The position numbers were made by a program, and so were the translations under genes. Source: Apricaphanius iberus (lineage: Eukaryota > Chordata > Actinopteri > Cyprinodontiformes > Aphaniidae). Taken from it: a stretch of 64,000 nt of DNA. The stretch spans positions 124,001 to 188,000 of the forward strand of contig JAPXFQ010000835.1 in assembly GCA_028564705.1 (NCBI GenBank), written 5' to 3'. Below the pieces are notes generated by a model. That model worked only from the letters and a program-made list of their open reading frames with translations. It was not told where the DNA came from and ran no database searches. Of this stretch, positions 21,241-30,135 are shown piece after piece; positions within the stretch are counted from its first letter, which is position 1; the number at the start of each line of letters is the position of its first letter.

Positions 21241-21822
21241 GGGAATTCTACTGCTATAATCAAGAGCATACACTTAGAATTTCAGAGCAGGATTATCTGT
21301 CTTTGATCTCAAAACCGTTAATATTCGCACTCAAAACATCTGCTCTCTTTCAAATATTCTCTGCAACCTAAAATCTAATTCAGGGAGCTTTTAGTCATTA
21401 CTTAAATATATATAGCCTATTATAAAATAAAAAAATCAAGTTCATAAATACTAGTAGACTTTTTACTTGTAATTCTTATTTTATTGAGCAGCAGTGACAC
21501 ACAAATTATGCCATTTGATATAATCATGACCTGTCTAATTTTTAAATGATCAGTGAATTAGATTTTAATTGGATTTTAAGTTCTGTTGATGTAAAATCTA
21601 ACTTGATGACGTGTAAACAGCCCACAGTTCCCCTCTTCAGTTCAATTGGACCAGACCAAGAGCACATGTTCAGGGCTCATCCAGCATTGTAATAACAATA
21701 ATAATAATAATAATAACAATTAATAATAATAATAATACATTGCACTTTACATTTAACTGAAATCTCAAAGTGCCACAACAGAGTTAACATCCCCTAAAAG
21801 CTTAAACAGATGTCAATACATA
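21241..21822. other. AT-rich spacer with an AAT microsatellite at 21688-21738
   Basis: About 50 bases of imperfect AAT/AAC trinucleotide repeats occur at 21688-21738. No ORF or RNA gene is supported. Confidence 0.5.
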
Positions 21823-21824
21823 CA

Positions 21825-21965
21825 GTGGAACAAAAAAGTATTCAGTCAGCCACCAATTGTTCTCCCACTTAAAAAGATGAGAGGTCTGTAATTTTCATCA
21901 TAGGTACATGTCAACTGTAAAAGACAGAATGTATCAAAAAAAATAATCCAGTGTTCATGTCGAGA
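21825..21965 (+). mobile_element. Tc1-like element terminal fragment
   Basis: Begins CAGTGGAACAAAAAAGTATT after a TA, followed by 'cagccaccaattgt', 'tctcccacttaaaaagatga' and 'ttttcatcataggtacatgt'. This is the outer end of a well-known fish Tc1-like element. The transposase and the other end are missing. Confidence 0.65.
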
Positions 21966-22144
21966 AGCAATACTTGAAGACATGGCCATCCCAACTTGCT
22001 TTGACACAGCAAAATCCTTTGAAAGAAATCTTACCCCAATGTTTAAGATAACGGTGTGTCCAAACCAAACGCGATAAAGCGCCCAAAAAAGAGCGACTAG
22101 CGCCTAGCTGTTCGGGTGCACATTCGCACTTTGAAGCTTGTACA

Positions 22145-22377
22145 AAGCAAAGTGTGGGGTAGAGTAGAGCTGGCTTGCAATCAGAGGTTCGTAAGTTCGA
22201 TTCCTCCAGTCACATGTCGATGTGCCCCTGGGCAAGGCACTTAACCTCCAAAAAAACATTGTCCATGTTGGCTGTCGGTGTATGAATGTGAGTGTGAATG
22301 GGTGAATGTGGATTCAATGTAAAGCGCTTTGAGTGGTCAGTAAGACTAGAAAAGCGCTATATAAGTTCAGTCCACTT
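22145..22377 (+). mobile_element. tRNA-derived SINE inside the Harbinger-type element
   Basis: Same family as 9957-10200. The head is diverged (gtagagtagagctggcttgc), but the B box (AAGTTCGATTCC), the 'cacatgtcgatgtgcccctg' body and the 'aaagcgctttgagtggtcag' tail with 'agttcagtccact' are clear. Confidence 0.85.
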
Positions 22378-22842
22378 ACTGGATGCATTTAAAATATGGC
22401 ATTTTCATGCATGAACTGGGGACAGAGTGTAACACAGCCGGTGGTAGATTATGGACTGAGCTGACGGAGGACCGAGTAGATTACGTGTTCGGCCTGGCCT
22501 CTGGTAGAGCTGGGACCGCTGCACTTGGGGTTTGGTGAGCTACAGATACAGTCTAGCTATGGCGGAGGGATCCATAAACAGCAGCGAGCCTCTCATAAAC
22601 ACCGGCTCCTAACCGCCTGGAGAACGTGACCTGCTCACCCAGTTTGTGACGTGAAGCTCCAAGCTTCGCCTGCTGAAACACCAACTACATTTCTGAGCAG
22701 CTGTCCATCTGTATGCGGTTCGTAAAAGTTTATAATATTTGAGCAGCGTGGGACTTGGAGCGGGAGCCGCTACCAGGAAACCAGGTGAGGAGGCCGTTTC
22801 AAGGCTCACTTCTAGTTCGAGAGGCGCTTTTACAGCAACATC

Positions 22843-22858
22843 GGCTCTTTTAAGAGCC
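22843..22858 (+). promoter_or_regulatory. Histone-mRNA-type 3' stem-loop
   Basis: GGCTCTTTTAAGAGCC followed by ACCCAC is identical to the replication-dependent histone 3'-end stem-loop with its downstream ACCCA cleavage-side sequence (bound by SLBP in genuine histone mRNAs). A second 'ccttttaagagc' lies just downstream at 22868-22879. No histone coding sequence is recognisable immediately upstream on the plus strand. Confidence 0.6.
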
Positions 22859-22896
22859 ACCCACAAACCTTTTAAGAGCATTCCTGTCTAAATAGT

Positions 22897-23007
22897 TTAT
22901 TTTTTTCTGTCTCTGTATTGAAAACTGCTTGTGTCATGTAGCTCGGGGTGATTAGCCATGGTGTTTATCAGTATTTCCTCCATGTCCTGCTGAGGCTGTG
23001 ACTCCAT
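22897..23007 (-). pseudogene. MADF-like protein, N-terminal fragment (Harbinger accessory protein)
   Basis: The minus-strand ATG at 23007 opens 36 codons: MESQPQQDMEEILINTMANH, then PELHDTSSFQYRDRKK and a stop. The pattern I..VxxHPELxDxxSxxYRDR is the start of a MADF (Myb/SANT-like) DNA-binding domain. PIF/Harbinger transposons commonly encode such a protein beside the transposase. The rest of the domain is missing, so this is a relic. Confidence 0.5.
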
Positions 23008-23329
23008 GACAGTCACAGAATCACTGAAACTCTGTCCCCTGATTGGTTGTCGCGGCGCGATTTGATGCTGGAGGTCGGATTTTTCCAACTCGAGCGATAG
23101 AAGCGATGAGCGCTAATGCACAAAATGCACCACATAAAAGGCAGATCAAATTTTCTATTGCATCTGTAGCGCAAATTGTTCGTGCAAATCAGGCAGAAAA
23201 GCTTTTTCACGACGCAAATCTGCTTCTGAAGTGTCACCAAGTCGCGCTTCATCGCGCTCCTCCATTGATTTTACATGTAAACCTGAAGCTCTAGTCCTTT
23301 CTATCGCGTTTAGTGTGGACACACCGTAA

Positions 23330-23952
23330 TGCTCAAACATTGACTGTGACAGACAGTGCAGCTGTGTAAGTCATGTGTTTGAGGTTTGTTCAAATGTGAC
23401 ATGTATAAATAGCAAAAAATGCTGGCTTTGATCCGAGTTGGCTGAATTCCTGTAAGGGTTGGACATTGGTTCAACAGTTTCTACTGAACGTAATCACAAA
23501 CTACATTTATCTGCTGAATTTGACATTCCTATATATGAAGGCAATGTTTATTACTGAATATTTTAATGCTCCTAAGGGGCACAGGGCAGGAAGTAGGCCC
23601 CACCCACCAAATATTTGCATATATATATTTGTTAGGGGCTGGACTAATATTCATGTTCTTCAATTTAGTGCAGATCTGACAATGCATTTGGACATTCGAG
23701 CCAAATGTATTTCCGTATTGTGAAGCAGAGCTTCGCCATGCTGCTACGGCCACACCATCTTTCAAAAGCTCTCAGCACTAAATAAGACCCTACCCCAACT
23801 TGTTTTCACTCACTGACCACAGCCAAATGTTGATTAGATAAAAGGACGCAAATAAGCACCTTTCAAAGTAAAACACTACATGTCCTGTTCTAAGGGAGAG
23901 GGGCTTAAGTTACATAAGCAAATCATCCAATGAATGTCTTGAGGGTGGGTAT
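23330..23952. other. Dispersed-repeat sequence, no gene
   Basis: The stretch 21970-22048 ('aacttgctttgacac', 'aaaatcctttgaaag', 'ccccaatg') and this region after the Harbinger-type insertion share words with repeat family A (24690-25110), so this may be its interrupted continuation. No ORF is convincing. Confidence 0.35.
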
Positions 23953-24651
23953 TAGGAGCCTAAGCCCCGCCGTTCTACTTCCGGTCCATGGGTCCCCAAA
24001 TGCTAAAAAAAAGAATGAGAGGCAATGGAGTGATAAAAGTTATTTTCTGATCCAGTTTCAAATGCGCCGTGAATCCAGCATATGTCTGTGAATTTTAAAA
24101 ACTACTTTTGATGCAGAGAAAACGCTGATTTTCGACTGGAGGTAAAAGTTACTTTAGGCTTTGTGTAAAAACGTTTAGCTGCAGAAGAAGACGGCGAGCG
24201 AGGGTTGTAGCCTCCAGGCCGAAGAAAGGAGCATTAAACACGGATAAAACCTCTATAAATCTGACCGTGTGGAAAGTAGCAGCTATGTCGGGGATAAAGA
24301 AGTCGGTGGAGTGAGAACCAGCATGGAGGAGAAGCTCTACAAGCTCTAGGTGAAGGTTTTACGTGCTATAGCTAGTGCTAGCTCCTGTTAGCCAGATGGC
24401 GTCATATATGCGACTTCTGATTTTTAGGCATTTAAAATGCAAATTTTTACAATTAGATTCCAAATCTCTTGACAAACACATTATAAATATACATCATTAG
24501 TTATCATTTAAATTGAAGTACAACATATGTGTGATTCAGAACGTAAGACAAAGCAGATCGGAAATTAACTTTTATCGCTCCATTGACTTCCATTCATAAT
24601 TTTTTCGGTTTGGGGACCCACGGGCCGAGGAGAAGGAGACTTAGGCTCCCT
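23953..24651. mobile_element. Non-autonomous DNA transposon with ~95-bp inverted repeats
   Basis: The left end (AGGAGCCTAAG... 'gggtccccaaatgc' ... 'aatggagtgataaaagtta') matches the reverse complement of the right end ('gggagcctaagtctcc' ... 'gggtccccaaaccg' ... 'aatggagcgataaaagttaa') over about 95 bases. The interior of about 500 bases has only short ORFs. The superfamily is not settled because the target duplication is unclear. Confidence 0.65.
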
Positions 24652-24689
24652 ATGAGATGACAGCCAGGAAGTTTCACACAGCTGTGACC

Positions 24690-25110
24690 TTAACTGTTTA
24701 AGTAATTCCACTCTGTACATTTATGGTGAGCAGCCTAAATTTGAGGCCTGGCCACGCCCACCTGCTTTGAAACATCAAAATTCCTTTGATAGCTGTTTAT
24801 CCCCAATGCCTTGAGTCTCTTCTCCCTAGTTTTGAATTCTGTAAGTCAAAAGCTGTAAGAATAATTTGATCAAATACGTCGTGTTTAAATGGCACAAAAT
24901 GGGATGTTAGATTTTAAATGGCCGACTTCCTGTTTTGGCTATGGCTCCAAGAGGCTTTTTGGTAGGTCCTGAGACACTATATATGTATGCCGAGGCTCAT
25001 GATCCTCAGATAAAGTATGGTTTGGGGTTGGTGTTTTTAAGGCTTCTAGGGGGCACTGTAGAGTAATTACACCACACCTACCAGATAATATCTTACATAT
25101 CTCTTTGGGG
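24690..25110 (+). repeat. Dispersed repeat family A, copy 1
   Basis: Shares with 26540-26930, in the same order, 'tttgatagct' plus 'tccccaa', then 'cgacttcctgt', then 'gaggctttttggtag'. No protein is encoded. I recognise this as a repeat common in fish genomes but cannot name it. Confidence 0.6.
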
Positions 25111-25499
25111 ATTGAGTACTACGCATCATGCTGAATCCAGATCGGATGATTTTTCTGGAAATTAGAGCCAAATGTATGGTTATGGCATGACGCCACACTT
25201 GGCCTCATCTCCACAGCCAAGCCCTTTTTTTGAGAAACCCTTAAGACTAGTTAATGCTTCTCCGACTCCAAATTTGAACTCAGACGCAGACATATTGACG
25301 GAGCCGTTTTTTGTTTATGTTTATCCCTTTTTCTCCTCTCCACTCTCCATTGATTTTTCAGCGTTGCTCAACCAGGACAGCAGGGGGTGCAACTTTTTTG
25401 TAGTGTCTCTGCCTACTATCACAGCGTCGGCTTTTAAACGTATTTCTTCCTCAAAGAACAATGGACGACAGAAAGTATGTTTTGACTTAGTCATACAGC
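25111..25499. other. Short spacer before a LINE 3' end
   Basis: The ORF at 25172-25519 has no recognisable motif and may be chance, or a decayed LINE C-terminus ahead of the tail that follows. Confidence 0.35.
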
Positions 25500-25815
25500 T
25501 CCTTCAAATTTCAACTTAAAAACCGGCTGAAGGAAAACCAAATCTGTATTCATCAGTAGATTGTCCTCAAAGTGACATGTGTGTTTTCTTTCAGTTTTTT
25601 TTTCTCTTTTTCTTTCTATGTTTGCTTGATTTGTTTTTAAATTGATGCTTTACCTTTTTTCGATTGTTCGATTGTTCGATTGTTTTTTATCACCTGCCTT
25701 CGGGACTGCAGATGTAAATTAGCACTGGTGCCACAATCTTGCATATGTACTGATACAACTTGTTGATGAAGTTTATTAATATGCACTGTCCCTATTAAAT
25801 AAACAAATAAAATAA
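25500..25815 (+). mobile_element. LINE 3' end with polyadenylation-like tail
   Basis: A 'cttcaaatttcaacttaaaa' C-terminal remnant is followed by a T-rich stretch with three CGATTGTT units (25658-25683), 'ctgccttcgggactgcagat', 'gcactgtccctattaaataa' and a terminal AAATA-rich run. This order is typical of a CR1/Rex-type LINE 3' end. The coding part is too short to classify. Confidence 0.5.
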
Positions 25816-25877
25816 AAATATAGTGCAGCTCATAGAATACTCTAGAAACGCATGGAAAAAAACACAGCAGCCGTTTT

Positions 25878-25985
25878 TGTTGTTCTCTATCAATTAATCA
25901 ATCAATCAATCAAACTTTATTTATAAAGCGTTTTTCAAAAAAGTTACTCAAAGTGCTTTACAGATTTAAAATTCTCTTTGAAGTT
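25878..25985 (-). mobile_element. LINE/SINE 3' tail with (TGAT)n
   Basis: The plus-strand 'caatcaatcaatcaaacttt' followed by 'ataaagcgtttttcaaaaaa' and 'aaagtgctttacag' reads on the minus strand as an 'aagcgctttataaataaagt' end with TGAT repeats, a usual 3' tail of L2-type LINEs and their SINEs. The body is absent. Confidence 0.5.
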
Positions 25986-25989
25986 CTCT

Positions 25990-26535
25990 ACACCTCCTTT
26001 TGTTCAAAATCACCAAAAGACCAGATCAGATAAATTATCCTTTCAATATAAAGCATATAGTGGCCAAACGCTGCATGAACTACTGATTACAGAGACTATA
26101 GAGCCCCGTTCTGGTGAAGCAATCATTGCCTGTTACTGAACTGACCAATCAGATGCACACTCTCTGTTGACGGATAGTTAAAAATTGGGCCTGTACTCTG
26201 TGCGTCCTTGCGTAAGTGACGGAGAGCCCTTGCGTTGACAGATAATGGTGTTGTTTCAATCCGTCTCTGTCAAAACAGAGAGGCATTAATTAGGCTTTAG
26301 TACTTGATACAGTTACCCCAATGTGTTTACAGCCACTGTGCAGCGGTACATGCTGATTAGCTCAAGTGTGTAAATTCTAGCCCTTTCACAGTAAAAAAAT
26401 CGCACTTCCTTTTCTGGTGGGGAAGGGCTTAAGTGATTTCAGCATTTGACCATCTAGGATCGTCAGGGACCTGATGAACATCCATCAAAGAGGGTTTCAT
26501 CCCTCTCTGACTTTCTGAAGAGGAGTTGTTACTGC
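25990..26535. other. No gene recognised
   Basis: No ORF or RNA gene is supported; mostly AT-rich, with scattered short repeat words. Confidence 0.4.
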
Positions 26536-26539
26536 TTTA

Positions 26540-26930
26540 ACATTTTTAGCGTTTAGTCAGTTTGGGTTGGCCCTGCCCCTTCAACATGCTTAAACACTCA
26601 AACATTTGATAGCTTTTGATCCCCAACATGCCTGAAGGCCATCTTGACCGATTTACAATCTGTTTGAAATCGGTAGGAGGAGATCGATCAAATGCAGTGT
26701 CTGTAAACGCGAAAAACGGGGTCAAGATAGCACATTTAAACCAAGATGGTCGACTTCCTGTGAATTTGGGACCACAAAGTTTTGAGGCTTTTTGGTAGAT
26801 CTAGGGAAGCTCTACCACTGTGCCGAAGGGCATGTCTGTACGATGGTCAATGTTGACCATCGTACAGACCATCAATGTTTTAAGGTCAATGTTGAGGCCA
26901 TTTTGAACGTTTCCAGGGGTGCCACTGAGC
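26540..26930 (+). repeat. Dispersed repeat family A, copy 2
   Basis: Same word order as 24690-25110. A 36-bp palindrome (26834-26869) interrupts its 3' part. Confidence 0.6.
26834..26869. repeat. Near-perfect 36-bp palindrome (17-bp arms)
   Basis: GTCTGTACGATGGTCAA (26834-26850), a TG spacer, then its exact reverse complement (26853-26869). It could extrude as a cruciform or reflect a templated fold-back insertion. It is followed by a further partial echo ('aaggtcaatgttgagg'). Confidence 0.9.
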
Positions 26931-27229
26931 CACTTGTGTTTTTTTAAACCCTTAAAATACATAAATATCACACACTCAGCAAATATGGTGAGTTTTCATA
27001 CAAATTTAGACCTCCAAAAAGGCCAATTCATTTGAGGGAAGAAAAATAAGAAACATAGCAGATACAATAGGTCTTGGCAGCGCTTAGCTGCTTGGACCTA
27101 ACGAGTGAGTCACAACATCAAACCTATCTTCTTATGGACGCTCACACAGTCAGTTGTTAGGCTGCTGTCTGTCTCTGAGCTAAGACTGCCGATATTCAAT
27201 ATGCATTCAGGCTGCATGGGAAATCCTTA

Positions 27230-27720
27230 CCAACAACAAACAAGAAAAACAAGCAAAAATATTAAATTACACTCTTCATAATTTCGGCCTGACCCAATAT
27301 GTCAAACAGCCAACACACAATCAAGGACACACTCTAGACATAATTATTGGCAAAGGTTCAAATATCTCCTACATCTTTGTAGTTGATACTACGCTATCTG
27401 AGCATCTGTGTGTTTTCTTTGAAAGCTCCATCTCTACCAAACGTTCGAGTCACAATGAGACCACTGTAAAAGGGGAGAGTTTCTAGGGGACAGTTCAGTT
27501 GAAACTTTTAAATAAATCTACTCTCCTACCACACCCCCTCATCCCCCAATTCCACCTCTATTAACAAGCTGGTGGAAAAGTTCCCTGCAAAAACCTCAGA
27601 CATTATCAATACCATTGCTGCAATTGAAGTCAATTTAGTTTTGAGTAGAAAGAAATCTCCATGGACTAGGTACACTGGTACATAGTGTAAAAAGGGATTG
27701 TCGGCAAGCCGAAAGAAAAT
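27230..27720 (+). pseudogene. L2-like LINE endonuclease fragment
   Basis: The plus frame reads LTQYVKQPTHNQGHTLDIII, then GKGSNISYIF and TLSEHLCVFFE, followed by ETTVKRGEF. It is the C-terminal part of the AP-endonuclease domain and the linker. The same family lies on the minus strand at 58441-60913 (HTLDL/ALSDHFCIFFE block). D-to-E change in the SDH-type motif and stops make it non-functional. Confidence 0.7.
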
Positions 27721-27938
27721 GTTTTTGTTTTCAGGAAGTGCTTTTCATAACAATCCTCATTTGATTTAGTTTAATATTTTCTCAACTAAGCTGTTTTGGA
27801 TATCAACTTCTATCGAACCACCGCTTTAAGGGCACACCACTGTCGGGATCACCTGGCCACTATTGTTTTGTTCAATATATTGTTTGATTTCTTCTTTTAT
27901 TTCCTGAACTACTTCCTCATTGTTCAAAATACCTGCAT

Positions 27939-29130
27939 TCAATCTCCACAAAGTTTTTTTTTCCTCCTTGAAATGTTAATTTTTAAGTATAGAGCATTAT
28001 GATCTGATATGTCTGCACAACCAATTTTAAATTCATCCACTTTATATGTATCTGATTTATTAATAAAAAAAGAATCTATTCTCGAATGTACATTGTGACT
28101 GGAGGAATAGTGGGTGAAATCTTTCTTAACAGGATTTAGATTCCTCCATATATCTGTCAAACCTAATTCTTCCAGCTACAGTTTTTCAAATCTGGTCAAA
28201 TAATTTTTTTTTTTCTAACACTCGTGTCCAATTTGTGGTTTAAGATTATGTTAAAGTCCCCTCCACAAATGAAAGTTCCTTCTTCTTCATTTGCATGGTA
28301 TTCAACATTGATTTAAAAAAAAGCTTGTCACTTTCAGGAGGAGCGTAAGCATTCATGATTGTGACAATCCCGTCCTCCAACCTTCCTTTTACTAAAACAT
28401 TTCGGTCTTCCTTTTCTTTAATCTCCTTTTCAAAGTTAGACTTTGTAGAGTTGGATACCAAAATTACCAGTCCTCTTTTGCGACTCTGCTTAAATGAACT
28501 GTAATATGTATTTCTAAATCCCATTTATTTAATTTTCATGTTCCTCGTCATGCAGATGTGTCTCTTGTAGTAAAGCAAATTGTATCTTTTTTTTTGTAAT
28601 TTTTGTACCTCTTTCCCTCTTTTTCTTGGGATAGTTAGACCATTCACATTCAATGACACAATATTTAGGGTATGCATCTTATAATTTTTAGATGATTAAT
28701 TGTGTACCCAGCCAAACAACAAATCACCAATATTGAAAATGCAGCTCGGTTTTCTCCGATAGATTCCGCTCTCTTTTAAAAAGCTGGTCCAAATGTGTCA
28801 CCATAGAATATTATTTCTCCTTGACCTTGTCTCAAGCTCTGTTATCTTGTCTTGCATGCTTTGTGTGTGAGTTAGCATGCTCTGAAGCCAAAATTTAGCC
28901 TCCATATGCGGGCTTGGGCTTCAACCAGTCCAGCATTTTGATCCTCTAGCGCATTGCTGCTTTCTCTGAATTTCCGCTCCATATCTTGACGAAGTGATGT
29001 TATGTCTTAAGATTGGTTTTGAACGATGTTAGTTGACATCCCATGGTCGTTTTGAAGTCTTGAATCTCGCTGCTAAGCCCCTCTAGCATTAGCCTATCCA
29101 ACCCTGATAGGCCAATGATATCCAACCTTG
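27939..29130 (-). pseudogene. L1-clade LINE, 5' part (ORF1 remnant and ORF2 endonuclease)
   Basis: On the minus strand, 29110-28770 has an ORF1-like coiled-coil start (LSSEIQDFKTTMG, then SFKTNLKT) with stops. 28524-28246 then gives the endonuclease start (GFRNTYYSSFKQSRKRGLVI, EDGIVTIMNAYAPPES), and 28160-27939 its end (SRIDSFFINKSDT, ADISDHNALYLKI). The unit differs from the 15.66-kb L1 in sequence. The reverse transcriptase is missing: the copy is cut at about 27930. Upstream on the same strand lies a short tandem array (29229-29470). Confidence 0.75.
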
Positions 29131-29228
29131 AAAGTGAGGTTTTTGAAGAACCAGAGAGAAACCAGAGGCTTTTACAAGATGTATCAGCTGTGTAATATTT
29201 TACCTCTTTGCACCCTTTTTATAAATTT

Positions 29229-29470
29229 GAATAACTATGAAGCTACATTTTGGACTGAAACCATAAAAACACAGTAAAATGAAGCTAAGTTTTGCATTGA
29301 AATCACAAATATAGAGAGAAATTAAGCTAGGTTTTGCACTGAAACCATAAATTAAAAAAACTATAAAGCTACATTTTGCAATGCAACCATAAACGCAAAC
29401 AAATAAGTAGCTAAGTTTTGCATTACAATCGTAAAAGCACAGAAATATAAAGCTACGTTTTGAAGTTGGA
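29229..29470 (-). repeat. Tandem array, about six ~42-bp units, upstream of L1 ORF1 remnant
   Basis: The words 'aagctacattttg', 'aagctaagttttgcattg', 'aagctaggttttgcactg', 'aagctacattttgcaatg', 'agctaagttttgcattac' and 'aagctacgttttg' recur about every 40-45 bases with 'aaccataaa' between. Units differ by 10-30%. Position suggests a 5' UTR array of the L1-like element, comparable in layout to the monomers of some mammalian L1 promoters. Confidence 0.7.
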
Positions 29471-29895
29471 GTTAGTAATGCTAAGCCAGAGTTCTTACCT
29501 GTATAGTTTCCGACGGAGTAGCCTCGCCTTTAGGGCCAATCTGCTTATTAATTAAAAAAAGGTTTTGTTGAGAAAGCAGTCCTCTGTGAGGTGAATTGCG
29601 CAAAGATAACATATCTTTTTTGGCCTAGGATTATTTCCAAAGATGAAGTCCAAACTCTTAGCCTTACAATTAGCCTAAGCTAACTGAATCAGCTGCTACT
29701 TTACCGGAGATGAGTAGGGAGGGGAGGGGGAGGACTGCAGGCAAAGCGGCTCGGCTGCTGAGTAAGCTACGTCAGGTAGGAGGAGATGGGTGGAAAAGGA
29801 GGCGATAGGTGGGAACAGGCGTTTCAGCACCCCCAATAACTACCAACAGAGATGCTAAAATTATTGAAACATAAGTGGATGAGTCAAAGCAACAC
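29471..29895. other. Probable 5' UTR of the minus-strand L1 and flank, no ORF
   Basis: A GC-rich patch at 29715-29815 (gaggggagggggagg...) is followed by unremarkable sequence. No gene is supported. Confidence 0.35.
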
Positions 29896-29896
29896 A

Positions 29897-29920
29897 GTTA
29901 GTTAGTTAGTTAGTTAGTTA
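29897..29920. repeat. (GTTA)6, 3' tail of the minus-strand LINE
   Basis: Six GTTA units, reading TAAC on the minus strand, directly follow the LINE 3' UTR. Short tandem tails of this kind are typical ends of jockey-superfamily LINEs. Confidence 0.85.
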
Positions 29921-30135
29921 AAGTTTATTCGATTAAACATATGACAACAAGCATACAACATTAAAACAAAATATGCTCGTCATAACCGAAAGGGTTCAGG
30001 CTGAAGTAAGAAATACTTATGACGCCTTAAACCCATAAACAAATGAACACAGGATTCCAAGAAAGCAACAAATTCAACAACAAAAATTCACCATCAGGCT
30101 CTGCTTGATAATACATCTTAATAGATAAAGGAAAT

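Larger units (their letters stand above)
22052..23326. mobile_element. PIF/Harbinger-type derivative with TAA target duplication, MADF remnant and histone-type stem-loop
   Basis: Ends: CGGTGTGTCCAAACCAAACG at the left is matched by the reverse complement of the right end (CGGTGTGTCCACACTAAACG), continuing CGATA. Both flanks are TAA (22049-22051 and 23327-23329), the target preference of PIF/Harbinger transposons. The interior carries a SINE (22145-22377), a minus-strand MADF-like N-terminal ORF (23007-22897) and a histone-like 3' stem-loop (22843-22858). No transposase is left. Confidence 0.8.

Noticed and set aside
25172..25519. 115-codon plus-strand ORF
   Set aside because: No known motif, no ATG context support; it lies beside a LINE 3' tail and may be a decayed LINE end or chance.
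29897..29920. CRISPR-like or satellite array
   Set aside because: Six identical 4-bp units with no spacers; it is the tail of a LINE.
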